The notes: generated by a model from the letters alone, not told the origin. Positions 33,734 through 42,502 are shown, numbered from the stretch's first letter. The stretch: DNA of 64,000 bases from Halapricum hydrolyticum (GCF_025517535.1 NZ_JAOPKC010000001.1:186001-250000); one strand, 5' to 3'. Program-made: numbers and translations.

Positions 33734-35587
33734 ATGTCTGAAGACAACCAAATGAAGCGACGTCGGTTCCTGCAGGCCACCGGTGCGTCGGCCCTTACCG
33801 TCGGCCTCGCTGGCTGTAGCGGTGACGACGACGGCAACGGAAACGGCAACGGAAACGGCAACGGTAACGGCAACGGAACGCCCACTGGTACTCCCGGATC
33901 CAGCGTGTCGTATCCGTACGGTGCTAACGAAAATCTCATCAATGAAGCCCGGTCCGTAATGGAAGATGCCGGCTACGGCGAGGACAACCGCTTCCAGCTG
34001 GACTGGCTCCAGTATAATTCCCCGGCCTGGGAGGAAATGGCGACGACGATTGAGGCACGGCTGGAACAGGCCTATATCGACATGAATCGGTCCTCGGCCG
34101 ACTTCGGGCAACTGCTCGATCGGACCGAGAACGGGGACATGCAGGCGTACACGCTCGGGTGGATCGCTGACTATCCAGCCCCGCGGAACTTCCTGCAGCT
34201 GGTCGATCCGGAGAACACGATCTACGGCGCCGAGGGTGCTACCCCCAACGGCGCCCGTCTGTTCTGGACCGAGGACGCCTACACCGACACCGAGGTCCGG
34301 GACGGCATGACCGAGCAGTTCGACAGGATTCAGAACAACCCGGGTAATTCCGACGACGCCGTACAGACCCGTGCGGAAGCGACCCGGCGGATGGAAGAAC
34401 TGCTCTGGGACTCGGCTGCGTTGCTCCCGATTTACCACAACGTCGCCGACTCCTACTGGTACGACCGCGTCGACTACAACCCACCCGGCGGGATGGGCGG
34501 CTCCCGGGCGAAAACCAGCACCTCCGTGAACAGCCTGGAGGGCAGCGACACGCTCGGCCTGACCTCGCCGACGTTCAATTCTCTCGACCCGATCGCCTCC
34601 GGTAACACCGCCAGTGGCGACAAGGTCATGGACATGTTCGACGCCCCGCTGAACTACGTCAACGGGTCCGTCGAAGTCGAACCCCTCATCGTCGAAGACT
34701 ACTCGGTCAGCGACGACCTCACCGAGTACGAGTTCACGCTCAAGGAGGGTATCCAGTTCCACGGCGATTACGGCGAGGTTACCGCCGACGACGTCGTCTA
34801 CTCGATCCGGCGGCTCGTCGAGTCGACCAACTCCACGAACACGTACTTCCCGCTCAGCGTCCTCAACATCGATCGCGAGGAAAACGACGATGGCGGCGTC
34901 GTCCCCGGCTCGACCGCTGTCGAGGCGACCGGCGATTACACCTTCACGGTCACGCTCCGGGAAGCGTTCGGCTACACGCTCGAGGTGCTGGCGTACTCGG
35001 CGTTCTCGGTCGTCCCCGAAGGCATCGTTGGCGACATCGAGGGCTACGACGGCGACATGGACTGGCAGGAGTTCTCGACGAACCCCGTCGGCTGTGGGCC
35101 CTTCGTCTTCGAGAGCTGGGAACCCGGAATCGGTGGCGAGTTCCGGGCGAGTGCGTTCGAGGACTACCACGACGGCGAACCGGCGGTCGGCGAGATCCGG
35201 ACGGGAATCCAGTCCGACCCCAACGCCATCTACAACCGGTTCCTCAACGAAAACGCGGACGTGTCGGCGATCCCGACCTCCCAGTACGACGAGAGTCTGG
35301 TCAACTTCCAGGACGAAGACGGTGTCACACAGCTGGGTGAGTACGGTCCGATCGGCGACGGCAAGACCGTCAACATGGCGCGGACGCCGACGATCGACAC
35401 GTTCTACATCGCGTTCAACATGCAGGAGGTTCCCAAGCCTGTCCGGCAGGCGATGGCTTACGTCATCACTCGCGACCAGTTCGTCAGCAACGTCTTCAAG
35501 GGCCGTGGTGAATCGGCGTTCCACCTCACGCCGCCACAGGTTTTCCCCGACGGTCCTGAGGGGTACCAGGCCCACTGGCAGGAGTAA
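33734..35587 (+). CDS. ABC transporter solute-binding protein (DppA-type), circularly permuted
   Basis: A 617-aa lipoprotein: Tat-like MKRRRFLQATG, lipobox LAGC with Cys28, then a (Gly-Asn)n linker (about 34-48). The order of the rest is unusual. Residues 58-260 are what normally forms the C-terminal part of SBP_bac_5 proteins (YPYGANENLINEARSVMEDAGY, LGWIADYPAP, LLPIYH, ending PPGGMGGSR). Residues 261-617 are the normal N-terminal and middle part (SPTFNSLDPIA, YEFTLKEGIQFH, VTADDVVYSIRRL, VPKPVRQAMAYVI) and stop at GPEGYQAHWQE, exactly where YPYGANEN would normally continue. The frame is intact and total length is normal, so the fold could survive as a circular permutant. ATG 33734 is preferred over 33725. 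Confidence 0.88.
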   Translation: MSEDNQMKRRRFLQATGASALTVGLAGCSGDDDGNGNGNGNGNGNGNGTPTGTPGSSVSYPYGANENLINEARSVMEDAGYGEDNRFQLDWLQYNSPAWEEMATTIEARLEQAYIDMNRSSADFGQLLDRTENGDMQAYTLGWIADYPAPRNFLQLVDPENTIYGAEGATPNGARLFWTEDAYTDTEVRDGMTEQFDRIQNNPGNSDDAVQTRAEATRRMEELLWDSAALLPIYHNVADSYWYDRVDYNPPGGMGGSRAKTSTSVNSLEGSDTLGLTSPTFNSLDPIASGNTASGDKVMDMFDAPLNYVNGSVEVEPLIVEDYSVSDDLTEYEFTLKEGIQFHGDYGEVTADDVVYSIRRLVESTNSTNTYFPLSVLNIDREENDDGGVVPGSTAVEATGDYTFTVTLREAFGYTLEVLAYSAFSVVPEGIVGDIEGYDGDMDWQEFSTNPVGCGPFVFESWEPGIGGEFRASAFEDYHDGEPAVGEIRTGIQSDPNAIYNRFLNENADVSAIPTSQYDESLVNFQDEDGVTQLGEYGPIGDGKTVNMARTPTIDTFYIAFNMQEVPKPVRQAMAYVITRDQFVSNVFKGRGESAFHLTPPQVFPDGPEGYQAHWQE

Positions 35588-35818
35588 CGACGCGCCCGCC
35601 GGATCAATATAGTTAAACCTCCGCACTTGCATTTCTCAGGTAAGCTTGCGTACCATGTGTCTAGCTCAGAGAGCATCCCTTCGTCTGCCCCCAGCGTTAT
35701 CTCGTTCGCACAACGCGGTTCGAGCGTGTGACGAGGCGATTCCGGGCTGTGGCGTCGGCGGAGGTGGCACCGACCTTCGACGGATGAATCGGTCTGCATC
35801 AACAGTGGTGGTCGGCCG
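35588..35818. other. Gap between binding protein and first permease
   Basis: 231 bases, long for this otherwise tightly overlapping operon. No gene, and no remnant of binding-protein sequence was recognised in any frame. It may hold a processing site or an internal promoter (GATCAATATAG, about 35603). Confidence 0.4.
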
Positions 35819-36907
35819 ATGAACCGGGGACTCTACCTCATCAAGCGTCTCCTGCTGGCCGTCCCCGTCATGCTCTTTGGGCTGACACTGTCGTTTCTTA
35901 TCCTCTATCTGGGTCCGATCGACCCGGTCGGGACTATCCTCGGCCGGCAGGCAACGCCTGAAGACATCAGGCAGCTCCGGATCCAGCTAAACATCATTTA
36001 TCCGAACGGTGAACCGGTGCCGCTGTGGGATCAGTACCTGCGAGTAATGTGGGACCTGTTCACGCTCGAGTTCGGCCAGTCCTGGACGGTCCAGCGCCAG
36101 ACGCCCGTCATCGATCTCATCGTCGGCCGCATGCCCGCGACCATCTGGCTCGGGTTCTGGTCGGTCTTGATCGCGCTGTTCGTCGGCATTCCGCTGGGCC
36201 TGTATGCTGGCCTGCGGGCGAACACGTACCGCGATTACTTCGCGTCCGGCTTCGGCATCATCTGGCGTGCCATGCCGAACTTCTGGCTCGCCGTGATCCT
36301 CGCCGGTCTGATCACTGCTGGTGGCGCCCTCGACTGGTACAAAGACTTCATCGTGACGACGACCGTCACCGGCACACCAGACGTCCTCAACAACCTGTTT
36401 ACGTTATATCATGTCTTCGAGGGAATCCCGCTCCTCGAAGCGCTTGCGATTCCGGTTCCGAACCTCATACCGATGGCTATCGCGTTCAAGTGGATCCTTC
36501 CGGCGGCGCTGGTCCTCGGCTCGTCGTCGATGGGTAACGAGGTCCGGATCGGCCGAACGGCCGTCCTCGAAAGTATCAACTCCAAATACGTCGATACCGC
36601 CAAATCGAAGGGGGTCTCCGGCCGGAAAATCATCTACAAACACGTCGGACGGAACGCGATCATCCCGCTGTTGCCAGTTATCATGGGCGAGTTCTACCTG
36701 CTGATCGGTGGATCCGTCCTCGTCGAACAGGTGTTCGGGATCAACGGGCTCGGGAACCTGTTCTTCAGGTCCATCCTCGGGCCTGATATCCCGCTGGTGA
36801 TGGCGCTCGTGTTCATCTTCGTCATTATCCAGGTCACCGTGAACATCGTACAGGACCTGCTGTACACGTATATCGACCCACGTATCAGTCTGGAGGATAC
36901 CCAATAA
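35819..36907 (+). CDS. ABC transporter permease, DppB type
   Basis: A 362-aa inner-membrane permease with about six helices. The N-terminal signature is YLIKRLLLAVPVMLFGLTLSFLILYLGPIDP, and the EAA loop that contacts the ATPase is RTAVLESINSKYVDTAKSKGVSGRKIIYKHVGRNAIIPLLPV. It follows the binding-protein gene after 231 bases and overlaps the next permease at TAATG. Substrate probably peptides or sugars; the family covers both in archaea. Confidence 0.93.
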   Translation: MNRGLYLIKRLLLAVPVMLFGLTLSFLILYLGPIDPVGTILGRQATPEDIRQLRIQLNIIYPNGEPVPLWDQYLRVMWDLFTLEFGQSWTVQRQTPVIDLIVGRMPATIWLGFWSVLIALFVGIPLGLYAGLRANTYRDYFASGFGIIWRAMPNFWLAVILAGLITAGGALDWYKDFIVTTTVTGTPDVLNNLFTLYHVFEGIPLLEALAIPVPNLIPMAIAFKWILPAALVLGSSSMGNEVRIGRTAVLESINSKYVDTAKSKGVSGRKIIYKHVGRNAIIPLLPVIMGEFYLLIGGSVLVEQVFGINGLGNLFFRSILGPDIPLVMALVFIFVIIQVTVNIVQDLLYTYIDPRISLEDTQ

Positions 36908-38457
36908 TGTCTGAGACAACGTCCAAATCGATCCGAGAGGATCTCACGCAACGCGACGAACTATCGCTGTATACCCGCATCGCGAACAACCCGAGGCCGT
37001 TCTTCAAATGGGCCGTCCCGATGCTGGTGTTGATCGCCGTCGAGTTCCCGACGTATGCTGGTGTCGCCTTCGGCATGCTCGACGCTGTCGTGATCGGCGT
37101 GACGGGCCTGTTGGACGCTGCGATCGGCCTGGTGTCGTCCGGTCTGTCACAGACAATCCGGGACGCCCAGTATGCGGTCGTCGGGGTACTTCGCGACGCT
37201 GGCGGGTTCGTGGACGGCCTTCCGACGCTGTTCAGCCGGGAAGTGATCCCGAATCAGGGATACCAGACCGGACCGAACGGGCCGTGGGAAGGGACGTTCC
37301 TGGGACTCGAACCGGCTTACGCGTGGGCACTCCGAGCGACGCTCATCTTCGCGTACGCGCTGTTCACGGCCTACTGGGTGTTCAGAGGCTGGCTCGTCTA
37401 CCGTGATCACTACCGGGAGGCGGACTGGACGCCGACCGACGACATCGTCGACAACCTCAGCAACCACCAGTGGGGCAAGTTCGGTATCTTCGTGCTCATT
37501 CTGTTCTTGACGATGGCGGTGTTCGGTTCGGCGCTCGGTCCGACGACGGTCGAGCAGAACATCCAGAGCCCCTACAGCGAACGGATCAACTACTTCAACG
37601 AGGATACCGGGGAAGTCGATCAGGTGTTCCCGGGCGACGCTAACTTCAACTCCAAGTCGAAGGGATCTGCCGAGTTCAACGTGGGGCCGATGTCCTACGA
37701 CGACTACGGTCGATTCCATCCGTTCGGGACGCTCACGAACGGCCGTGACCTGTTCACCTTCATGATGGGCGGCGCGAGGATTACGATGATCGTTTCAGCC
37801 CTGGCGATCGGCGGAGCGGCCCTGATTGCGGCCGTCTTCTCGATGTTTTCGGCGTATTACAGCGGCCGCGTGGACCTGACGATCCTGACGACTGCCGACG
37901 GCGTCGTCTCGATACCCCGGCTACTGTTGTTGATCCTCGTCAGCGCCGTCTTCGCGAATCACTGGATCGGGAACGTCCTCAACGGCGGTTTCCTGTTGGC
38001 GATCATCTTCGCGTTTACCACCTGGCCGTTCCTGTGGCGGGCGGTCCGTGGTCCGGCGTTACAGGTCGCCCAGGAGGAATGGATACTGGCCGCCAAAAGC
38101 TACGGACAGCAGCCCCGCACGATCATGCGAAAACACATGTTCCCGTATATCGTCGGCTATCTCCTCGTGTACGCGTCGATGTCGACAGGGGGTATCATCA
38201 TCGGGCTGGCAGCATTGTCGTTCCTCGGCAATGGCCTCGGAATCTCGCCGCCCACACCGGCCTGGGGACGGGCGATCTCGATGGGCCAGGACTACGTGTC
38301 GGGTCCGTCCTGGCACATCTCGCTGCTTCCGGGACTGATGATCGTGCTCCTCGTCACGGGATTGAACGCACTCGGTGACGGGATCCGCGACGCGATCGAT
38401 CCGGAGGCCGGTGGTAGTGCCGAAGGTGAGGAAGCCGCAGCCGGAGGTGGTGGCTGA
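36907..38457 (+). CDS. ABC transporter permease, DppC type
   Basis: A 516-aa permease, longer than the usual 300 because of an N-terminal extension with extra hydrophobic segments (about 36-60 and 140-160) and a large outside loop (about 215-285). The C-terminal 230 residues are the permease domain with EAA motif ALQVAQEEWILAAKSYGQQPRTIMRKHMFPYI and the GLAALSFLGNGLGISPPTPAWGRAI signature. It overlaps both neighbours by one base (TAATG, TGATG). Confidence 0.92.
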   Translation: MSETTSKSIREDLTQRDELSLYTRIANNPRPFFKWAVPMLVLIAVEFPTYAGVAFGMLDAVVIGVTGLLDAAIGLVSSGLSQTIRDAQYAVVGVLRDAGGFVDGLPTLFSREVIPNQGYQTGPNGPWEGTFLGLEPAYAWALRATLIFAYALFTAYWVFRGWLVYRDHYREADWTPTDDIVDNLSNHQWGKFGIFVLILFLTMAVFGSALGPTTVEQNIQSPYSERINYFNEDTGEVDQVFPGDANFNSKSKGSAEFNVGPMSYDDYGRFHPFGTLTNGRDLFTFMMGGARITMIVSALAIGGAALIAAVFSMFSAYYSGRVDLTILTTADGVVSIPRLLLLILVSAVFANHWIGNVLNGGFLLAIIFAFTTWPFLWRAVRGPALQVAQEEWILAAKSYGQQPRTIMRKHMFPYIVGYLLVYASMSTGGIIIGLAALSFLGNGLGISPPTPAWGRAISMGQDYVSGPSWHISLLPGLMIVLLVTGLNALGDGIRDAIDPEAGGSAEGEEAAAGGGG

Positions 38458-39539
38458 TGTCCTCGGAGACGCACGCAGACCCGACAGCGGGCGACACGGA
38501 GCCGATCCTCACTGTCGAGAACCTCCAGACGGCGTTCTATACCGATCGCGAGACTATCCGGGCCGTCGACTCGATCAGTTTCGATGTCAAACGCGGCGAG
38601 ACGGTTGGCATCGTCGGCGAGTCCGGATCCGGGAAGAGTGTCACCGCACGCTCGATCATGGGTCTGATCGATTCGCCGGGTCGGATCATGCCGGGATCCT
38701 CGATCAAGTTCCAGGGGCAGGAACTCACGGAACTCTCCGACGCGGAGTACCGGTCGGTTCGGGGCAGCGGCATCGGGATGGTCTTTCAGGATCCCCAGCA
38801 GTCGTTGAATCCCGTCTACACCGTCGGCAACCAGATCCGAGAATCGCTGAAGATAAACCGCGGTATCACGGGCGAAGAAGCGGTCGAGGAAGCGACGGAT
38901 CTGCTGGAAGCGGTCGGCATCCCCGACGCGAAACGCCGGCTCGACGAGTATCCGCACCAGTTCTCCGGCGGGATGCGCCAGCGGGCGGTCATCGCGATGA
39001 TGCTGGCCTGTGATCCGGACTTTCTGATCTGTGATGAGCCGACGACAGCCCTGGACGTGACGATCCAGGCGCAGATCCTCGACCTGCTCAAGGACCTGCA
39101 AGAAGAGCGGAACCTGTCGATCCTGTTTATCACCCATGACATGGGCGTCATCGCGGACATAGCTGACCGTGTCAACGTGATGTACGCGGGCCAGATCGTC
39201 GAGCAGGCACCGGTGGAGGAGCTGTTTGCCAACCCGAAACACCCCTACACCCGGGCGCTCATCGACTCGATCCCCGGCGAGCACTCCCGCAAGGAGGGGC
39301 TGGAGACGATCGAGGGCGAGGTGCCGACGCCGAACGAACCGGCGGACCACTGCCGGTTCGCGCCTCGCTGTCCGAAAGCGTTCGACGCCTGTGAGAACGT
39401 CCCACCGCAGCATGTCTCGGTGAGCGACGAACACGATCATACCGCAGCGTGTCTGCTCTATCCGGAGGATCTAACCGAGTCGCATCGGGTCGAGAAGCAT
39501 CTGTCGCTGGCGAACGACGACACGGAGGGAGACACATGA
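38457..39539 (+). CDS. ABC transporter ATP-binding protein, DppD type
   Basis: A 360-aa ATPase: Walker A GESGSGKS, Q-loop in VFQDPQQSLNP, signature FSGGMRQRAVIAM, Walker B FLICDEPTTALD and switch His in ITHDMG. The C-terminal oligopeptide-transporter extension CRFAPRCPKAFDAC...HTAACLLY contains the Cys set that binds an Fe-S cluster or zinc in this subfamily. Overlaps the next gene by 4 bases (ATGA). Confidence 0.95.
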   Translation: MSSETHADPTAGDTEPILTVENLQTAFYTDRETIRAVDSISFDVKRGETVGIVGESGSGKSVTARSIMGLIDSPGRIMPGSSIKFQGQELTELSDAEYRSVRGSGIGMVFQDPQQSLNPVYTVGNQIRESLKINRGITGEEAVEEATDLLEAVGIPDAKRRLDEYPHQFSGGMRQRAVIAMMLACDPDFLICDEPTTALDVTIQAQILDLLKDLQEERNLSILFITHDMGVIADIADRVNVMYAGQIVEQAPVEELFANPKHPYTRALIDSIPGEHSRKEGLETIEGEVPTPNEPADHCRFAPRCPKAFDACENVPPQHVSVSDEHDHTAACLLYPEDLTESHRVEKHLSLANDDTEGDT

Positions 39540-40873
39540 GCAAAACGACGAGCCGGCCGCAGTCAGCCGCCCAAGGGGACGAAGTACTGGTCGACGTAAC
39601 TGACCTCAAGAAGTTCTACGGTGGCGAGGGCTTCTTCGCCGGGCCACCGGTAAAAGCAGTCAACGGGGTCGATTTCACGATCAAGCGTGGCGAGACGCTC
39701 GGGTTGGTCGGCGAATCAGGCTGCGGAAAGAGTACGCTCGGTCGCACGCTGTTGCAACTCGAAACCCCGACCGAGGGGTCGATCACATTCGACGGGACGG
39801 ACGTGACGACCCTCTCGGGCTCGGACCTGAAAGAGTGGCGGCGCAACGCCCAGATGGTGTTTCAGGACCCCGAATCGAGCCTCAACGATCGGATGACCGT
39901 CGGTGAGATCATCCGCGAACCGCTGGACGCCCACGACTGGAAGACCAAGCAGGAACGACGCGAGCGTGTACTCGATCTGCTGTCCGCGGTTGGACTTCGT
40001 GACGAGCACTACTTCCGGTACCCCCACCAGTTCTCCGGCGGTCAGCGCCAGCGCGTCGGAATCGCGCGGGCACTGGCGCTCGAACCGGAGTTCCTCGTGC
40101 TGGACGAACCAGTTTCGGCACTGGACGTGAGCGTCCAGGCGAAGATCATCAGTCTGCTCGAAGACTTGCAGGAGGAGTTCAACCTCACGTACCTGTTCAT
40201 CGCTCACGACCTCTCTGTCGTCCGCCACATCTGCGATCGGGTTGCGGTGATGTATCTCGGGAAGATCATGGAACTCGGCGAGACCGAAGAACTGTTCCAG
40301 GACCCGTCGAACCCGTACACGAAATCACTCATTTCGGCCATCCCTCGTCCGGATCCGACGGACACGACGCGCCGCATCACCCTCCCGGGGACGCCCCCGA
40401 GCCCGCGTGACGCGCCGGAGGGGTGTCCGTTCGCGACGCGCTGTCCCGCGAAGATCCGGCCGGAGGAGTATACTCATCTCGACGAGGACGTCTGGGACGG
40501 CATCGAGCGGTTCCGGGAAGTGATCCGGGAGCGGTCCCGGATGGACCTCGGCGTGACGGGCCTCGCCAGGCGTGGCGTCGGCCGGTTCTCGCGGTTCGAC
40601 GATCTCGAGGAGGCGGTGTCAGATCTGTTCGAGGGAGTTGACGTCCCCGAGGAGGTGCGAGTCCACATCGAGCAGGCCGTCGAATACGCCAAGAAGGGCT
40701 ATCCGTCGAAAGCGAGGGAATACCTCTACGAGGAATTCAGTAGCGTCTGCGATCGTGAGAAGCCGAAATTCTACGAGACATCTGGAACTGCCCGGTACAG
40801 CTACTGTCACCGCCACGCAAACGAATACGAGGATGTCGACCCGGTCATCTCCCGCCGTACCAGTGACGAGTAA
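39536..40873 (+). CDS. ABC transporter ATP-binding protein, DppF type
   Basis: A 445-aa ATPase: Walker A GESGCGKS, signature FSGGQRQRVGIAR, Walker B FLVLDEPVSALD, switch His FIAHDLSVV. After the usual C-terminal motif GCPFATRCPAKI it continues for some 130 residues with a helical, charged segment (DDLEEAVSDLFEGVDVPEEVRVHIEQAVEYAKKGYPSKAREYLYEEF) and a final Cys/His patch (CDREKPKFYE...YSYCHRH). In most relatives the second Cys cluster closes the protein much earlier. ATG 39536 overlaps dppD. Confidence 0.93.
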   Translation: MSKTTSRPQSAAQGDEVLVDVTDLKKFYGGEGFFAGPPVKAVNGVDFTIKRGETLGLVGESGCGKSTLGRTLLQLETPTEGSITFDGTDVTTLSGSDLKEWRRNAQMVFQDPESSLNDRMTVGEIIREPLDAHDWKTKQERRERVLDLLSAVGLRDEHYFRYPHQFSGGQRQRVGIARALALEPEFLVLDEPVSALDVSVQAKIISLLEDLQEEFNLTYLFIAHDLSVVRHICDRVAVMYLGKIMELGETEELFQDPSNPYTKSLISAIPRPDPTDTTRRITLPGTPPSPRDAPEGCPFATRCPAKIRPEEYTHLDEDVWDGIERFREVIRERSRMDLGVTGLARRGVGRFSRFDDLEEAVSDLFEGVDVPEEVRVHIEQAVEYAKKGYPSKAREYLYEEFSSVCDREKPKFYETSGTARYSYCHRHANEYEDVDPVISRRTSDE

Positions 40874-41255
40874 CACGCTCCGAATCGCCGAGTTGGCTGT
40901 CTGGGTGAGCACCGTCTCGACCGCTATCGTTGCCCTCAGTGCGCTGGGAGCTGTGCTCTTCGGGAGCGGGCTGTTGACGCTGAAGTATGTGCTCTTTGTC
41001 GTCGGCTTCCTGCTGTTCGGCGTGGGGAGCTTCGGTATCCAGCCGAAATCGCCGAGGCGCGAGAAAAAGCGGTTCACGGTCGACTCGGACGAACTCTGGG
41101 GGTTCGAAGAGAAACTGCAGCGGTTCCCTCCGTTGCGAGGCAACCCCATCCCGGCCGGCGACAGGGTGAACCGGGACGTGAAGGTGTTTCTGACCAGTCT
41201 TGTCGTGCTCGGCGTCTCGCTCGTGCTGGAGTACGGACTTGGCGTGTCCGCGTGA
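40863..41255 (+). CDS. Haloarchaeal three-TM membrane protein
   Basis: A 130-aa protein starting at GTG 40863, overlapping the ATPase gene by 11 bases. Two helices near the N-terminus (VSTVSTAIVALSALGAVLFG; LKYVLFVVGFLLFGVGSFG), a basic loop (QPKSPRREKKR), a soluble segment and a last helix (VFLTSLVVLGVSLVLEYGLGV). No family firmly recognised. Being at the end of the transporter operon may just reflect read-through. Confidence 0.7.
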   Translation: MTSNTLRIAELAVWVSTVSTAIVALSALGAVLFGSGLLTLKYVLFVVGFLLFGVGSFGIQPKSPRREKKRFTVDSDELWGFEEKLQRFPPLRGNPIPAGDRVNRDVKVFLTSLVVLGVSLVLEYGLGVSA

Positions 41256-41384
41256 CCGCTGCACCGATCCACCGCGACCACCGCAGGACGACGTTCGATA
41301 CGGTACGGGCTTCCAGCAGTCTGTACGGGAGCGTCGACACCGCGTCTCTCCACCCTTTATCTGTCCGTAGCCCGATCTATCGGT

Positions 41385-41930
41385 ATGGTTCGATCAGGGC
41401 CCGACGGGGCGGAGCCGGATCCGAGCGATCACCTGGCACAGGCAGGCGAGCAGGCACAGAGCGGCTGGGAGCAGACGATCTCCGACATGCGGCGGATGGC
41501 CGCTGACCGTGCGGATTCGGGGTATGAGGTACTCACGATCGCTGCGGGCGATACGACCCCGAAGCCACCATCAGCAGGCGAGACAGACGAGTGGGGACTG
41601 TCGTATATCATCCCGAGCAACTACGCGGACGATTTCACCGACGTTTACGAGCGGGCGACCTTCGAGGAGACCGGTGTCTATCAAGCCGATTCGACTGGAT
41701 TCGCATTTATCGTCACGGAGTGCCTCGATCACGACGAGGAGATCGCGCTGTTCATCGCGGGAACCTATCAGTTGCAGTTCGCAGCGCCGCTGGTCCGGAC
41801 AGCGATGGATCGCGGGCGGATGTACACCCACGTCAAGAAACTCGACGGGACGAATCTGGGCACGATCGAGCACGACGATCCCGAGGCGTTCTTCCCGCAT
41901 CCGGAACGGATCTACGCCTACGAGATGTAG
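41385..41930 (+). CDS. Haloarchaeal DUF7529-like protein
   Basis: A 181-aa acidic soluble protein. The core is GYEVLTIAAGDTTPKPPSAGETDEWGLSYIIPSNYADDF, a central EEIALFIAGTYQLQFAAPLV strand region, and the end DGTNLGTIEHDDPEAFFPHPERIYAYEM. It corresponds to a haloarchaea-only family I recall as DUF7529. A TATA-like CTTTATCTG lies about 25-30 bases before ATG 41385. Function unknown. Confidence 0.78.
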   Translation: MVRSGPDGAEPDPSDHLAQAGEQAQSGWEQTISDMRRMAADRADSGYEVLTIAAGDTTPKPPSAGETDEWGLSYIIPSNYADDFTDVYERATFEETGVYQADSTGFAFIVTECLDHDEEIALFIAGTYQLQFAAPLVRTAMDRGRMYTHVKKLDGTNLGTIEHDDPEAFFPHPERIYAYEM

Positions 41931-41979
41931 CGCCCCGGATCGAAACCGATTTTCCGCAGAGGAACCGAGTGTCGCTTGC

Positions 41980-42064
41980 GCGAGGGTGGCTGAGCCAGGC
42001 CAAAGGCGGCGGGCTTAAGACCCGCTCCCGCAGGGGTCCATGGGTTCGAATCCCATCCCTCGCA
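41980..42064 (+). tRNA. tRNA-Leu (anticodon TAA)
   Basis: An 85-nt class II tRNA. The acceptor GCGAGGG pairs with CCCTCGC, discriminator A at 42064. D-arm GGCTGAGCCAGGCC, anticodon arm GCGGG-CTTAAGA-CCCGC gives TAA (Leu, reads UUA), long variable arm TCCCGCAGGGGT, T-arm ATGGG TTCGAAT CCCAT. No intron and no encoded CCA. Repeats and a toxin-antitoxin pair follow downstream, as is common beside tRNA genes. Confidence 0.97.
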
Positions 42065-42120
42065 TAGCGAGGCGCGACCATCGGGAGCGCCTCGAACAGG
42101 CGAACGGCGAGCGTGGCGAG

Positions 42121-42178
42121 CCGTGAGCCACTTGTCGCGAACACGCCGTGAGCCACTTGTCGCGAACACGCCGTGAGC
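42121..42178. repeat. 25-bp tandem repeat beside tRNA-Leu(TAA)
   Basis: Two perfect copies of a 25-bp unit (42121-42145 and 42146-42170, starting CCGTGAGCCACTTGTCGCG) plus 8 bases of a third. The unit shares the word CGTGAGCCAC with the reverse complement of the 23-bp repeat at 31049-31094. Confidence 0.85.
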
Positions 42179-42219
42179 GAGAGGTGCGTATGTTGGATTC
42201 GAACCACGCGAGTCGCATT

Positions 42220-42320
42220 ATAGGGATTATCGTAGCCGGCCGGAGGCATCCTCATCTCCGACCGGGCGGCGGAGTTCGATGTCACGGGCGGAATCTACGG
42301 ATTCCTATGATAATCCCTAT
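42220..42320 (-). repeat. Inverted-repeat element, family A, copy 1
   Basis: A 101-bp element with ends ATAGGGATTATCGTAG and, inverted, ATGATAATCCCTAT. Read on the minus strand it aligns with copies 2 and 3: a small hairpin GAATC-cgta-GATTC next to the left end, and CTCCGGCCGGCTACG next to the right end. It is the left member of a three-element cluster. Confidence 0.85.
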
Positions 42321-42321
42321 C

Positions 42322-42401
42322 GTACTGTCGGCTGTACGTTCGTGGAGATCTTTGACATCCGGGGTGCCGAAATCCTGCCGAGATGTTACAGCCGACAGTA
42401 T
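42322..42401 (-). repeat. Inverted-repeat element, family B, copy 2
   Basis: An 80-bp element between two family A copies, one base from each. Ends are GTACTGTCGGCTGTAC and GTTACAGCCGACAGTAT. The internal hairpins are degenerate compared with copies 1 and 3 but keep position (minus-strand ACATCTCGG..., TTCGGCACC). Confidence 0.8.
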
Positions 42402-42402
42402 C

Positions 42403-42502
42403 ATAGGGATTAGCGTAGAAATCCATAGATTTCGCCCGGGAACGATGATCCGGTCACCCGATCGGAGTGAGAGTTCCTCCGATCGGCTACGCTAATCCCT
42501 AT
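42403..42502 (+). repeat. Inverted-repeat element, family A, copy 2
   Basis: A 100-bp element with perfect 16-bp ends ATAGGGATTAGCGTAG and CTACGCTAATCCCTAT. Internal hairpin AAATC-cata-GATTT, and two copies of the self-complementary CCGATCGG flanking a 13-base loop near the right end. On the minus strand its terminal A is the last base of the vapC stop codon TGA. Confidence 0.88.

Noticed and set aside
40572..40862. Longer upstream start for the membrane protein ending at 41255
   Set aside because: The extension only reads an alternative frame of the DppF-type gene; GTG 40863 begins the hydrophobic protein.
42121..42502. CRISPR array
   Set aside because: The repeats are directly adjacent or are unlike each other; there are no regular repeat-spacer units and no cas genes.
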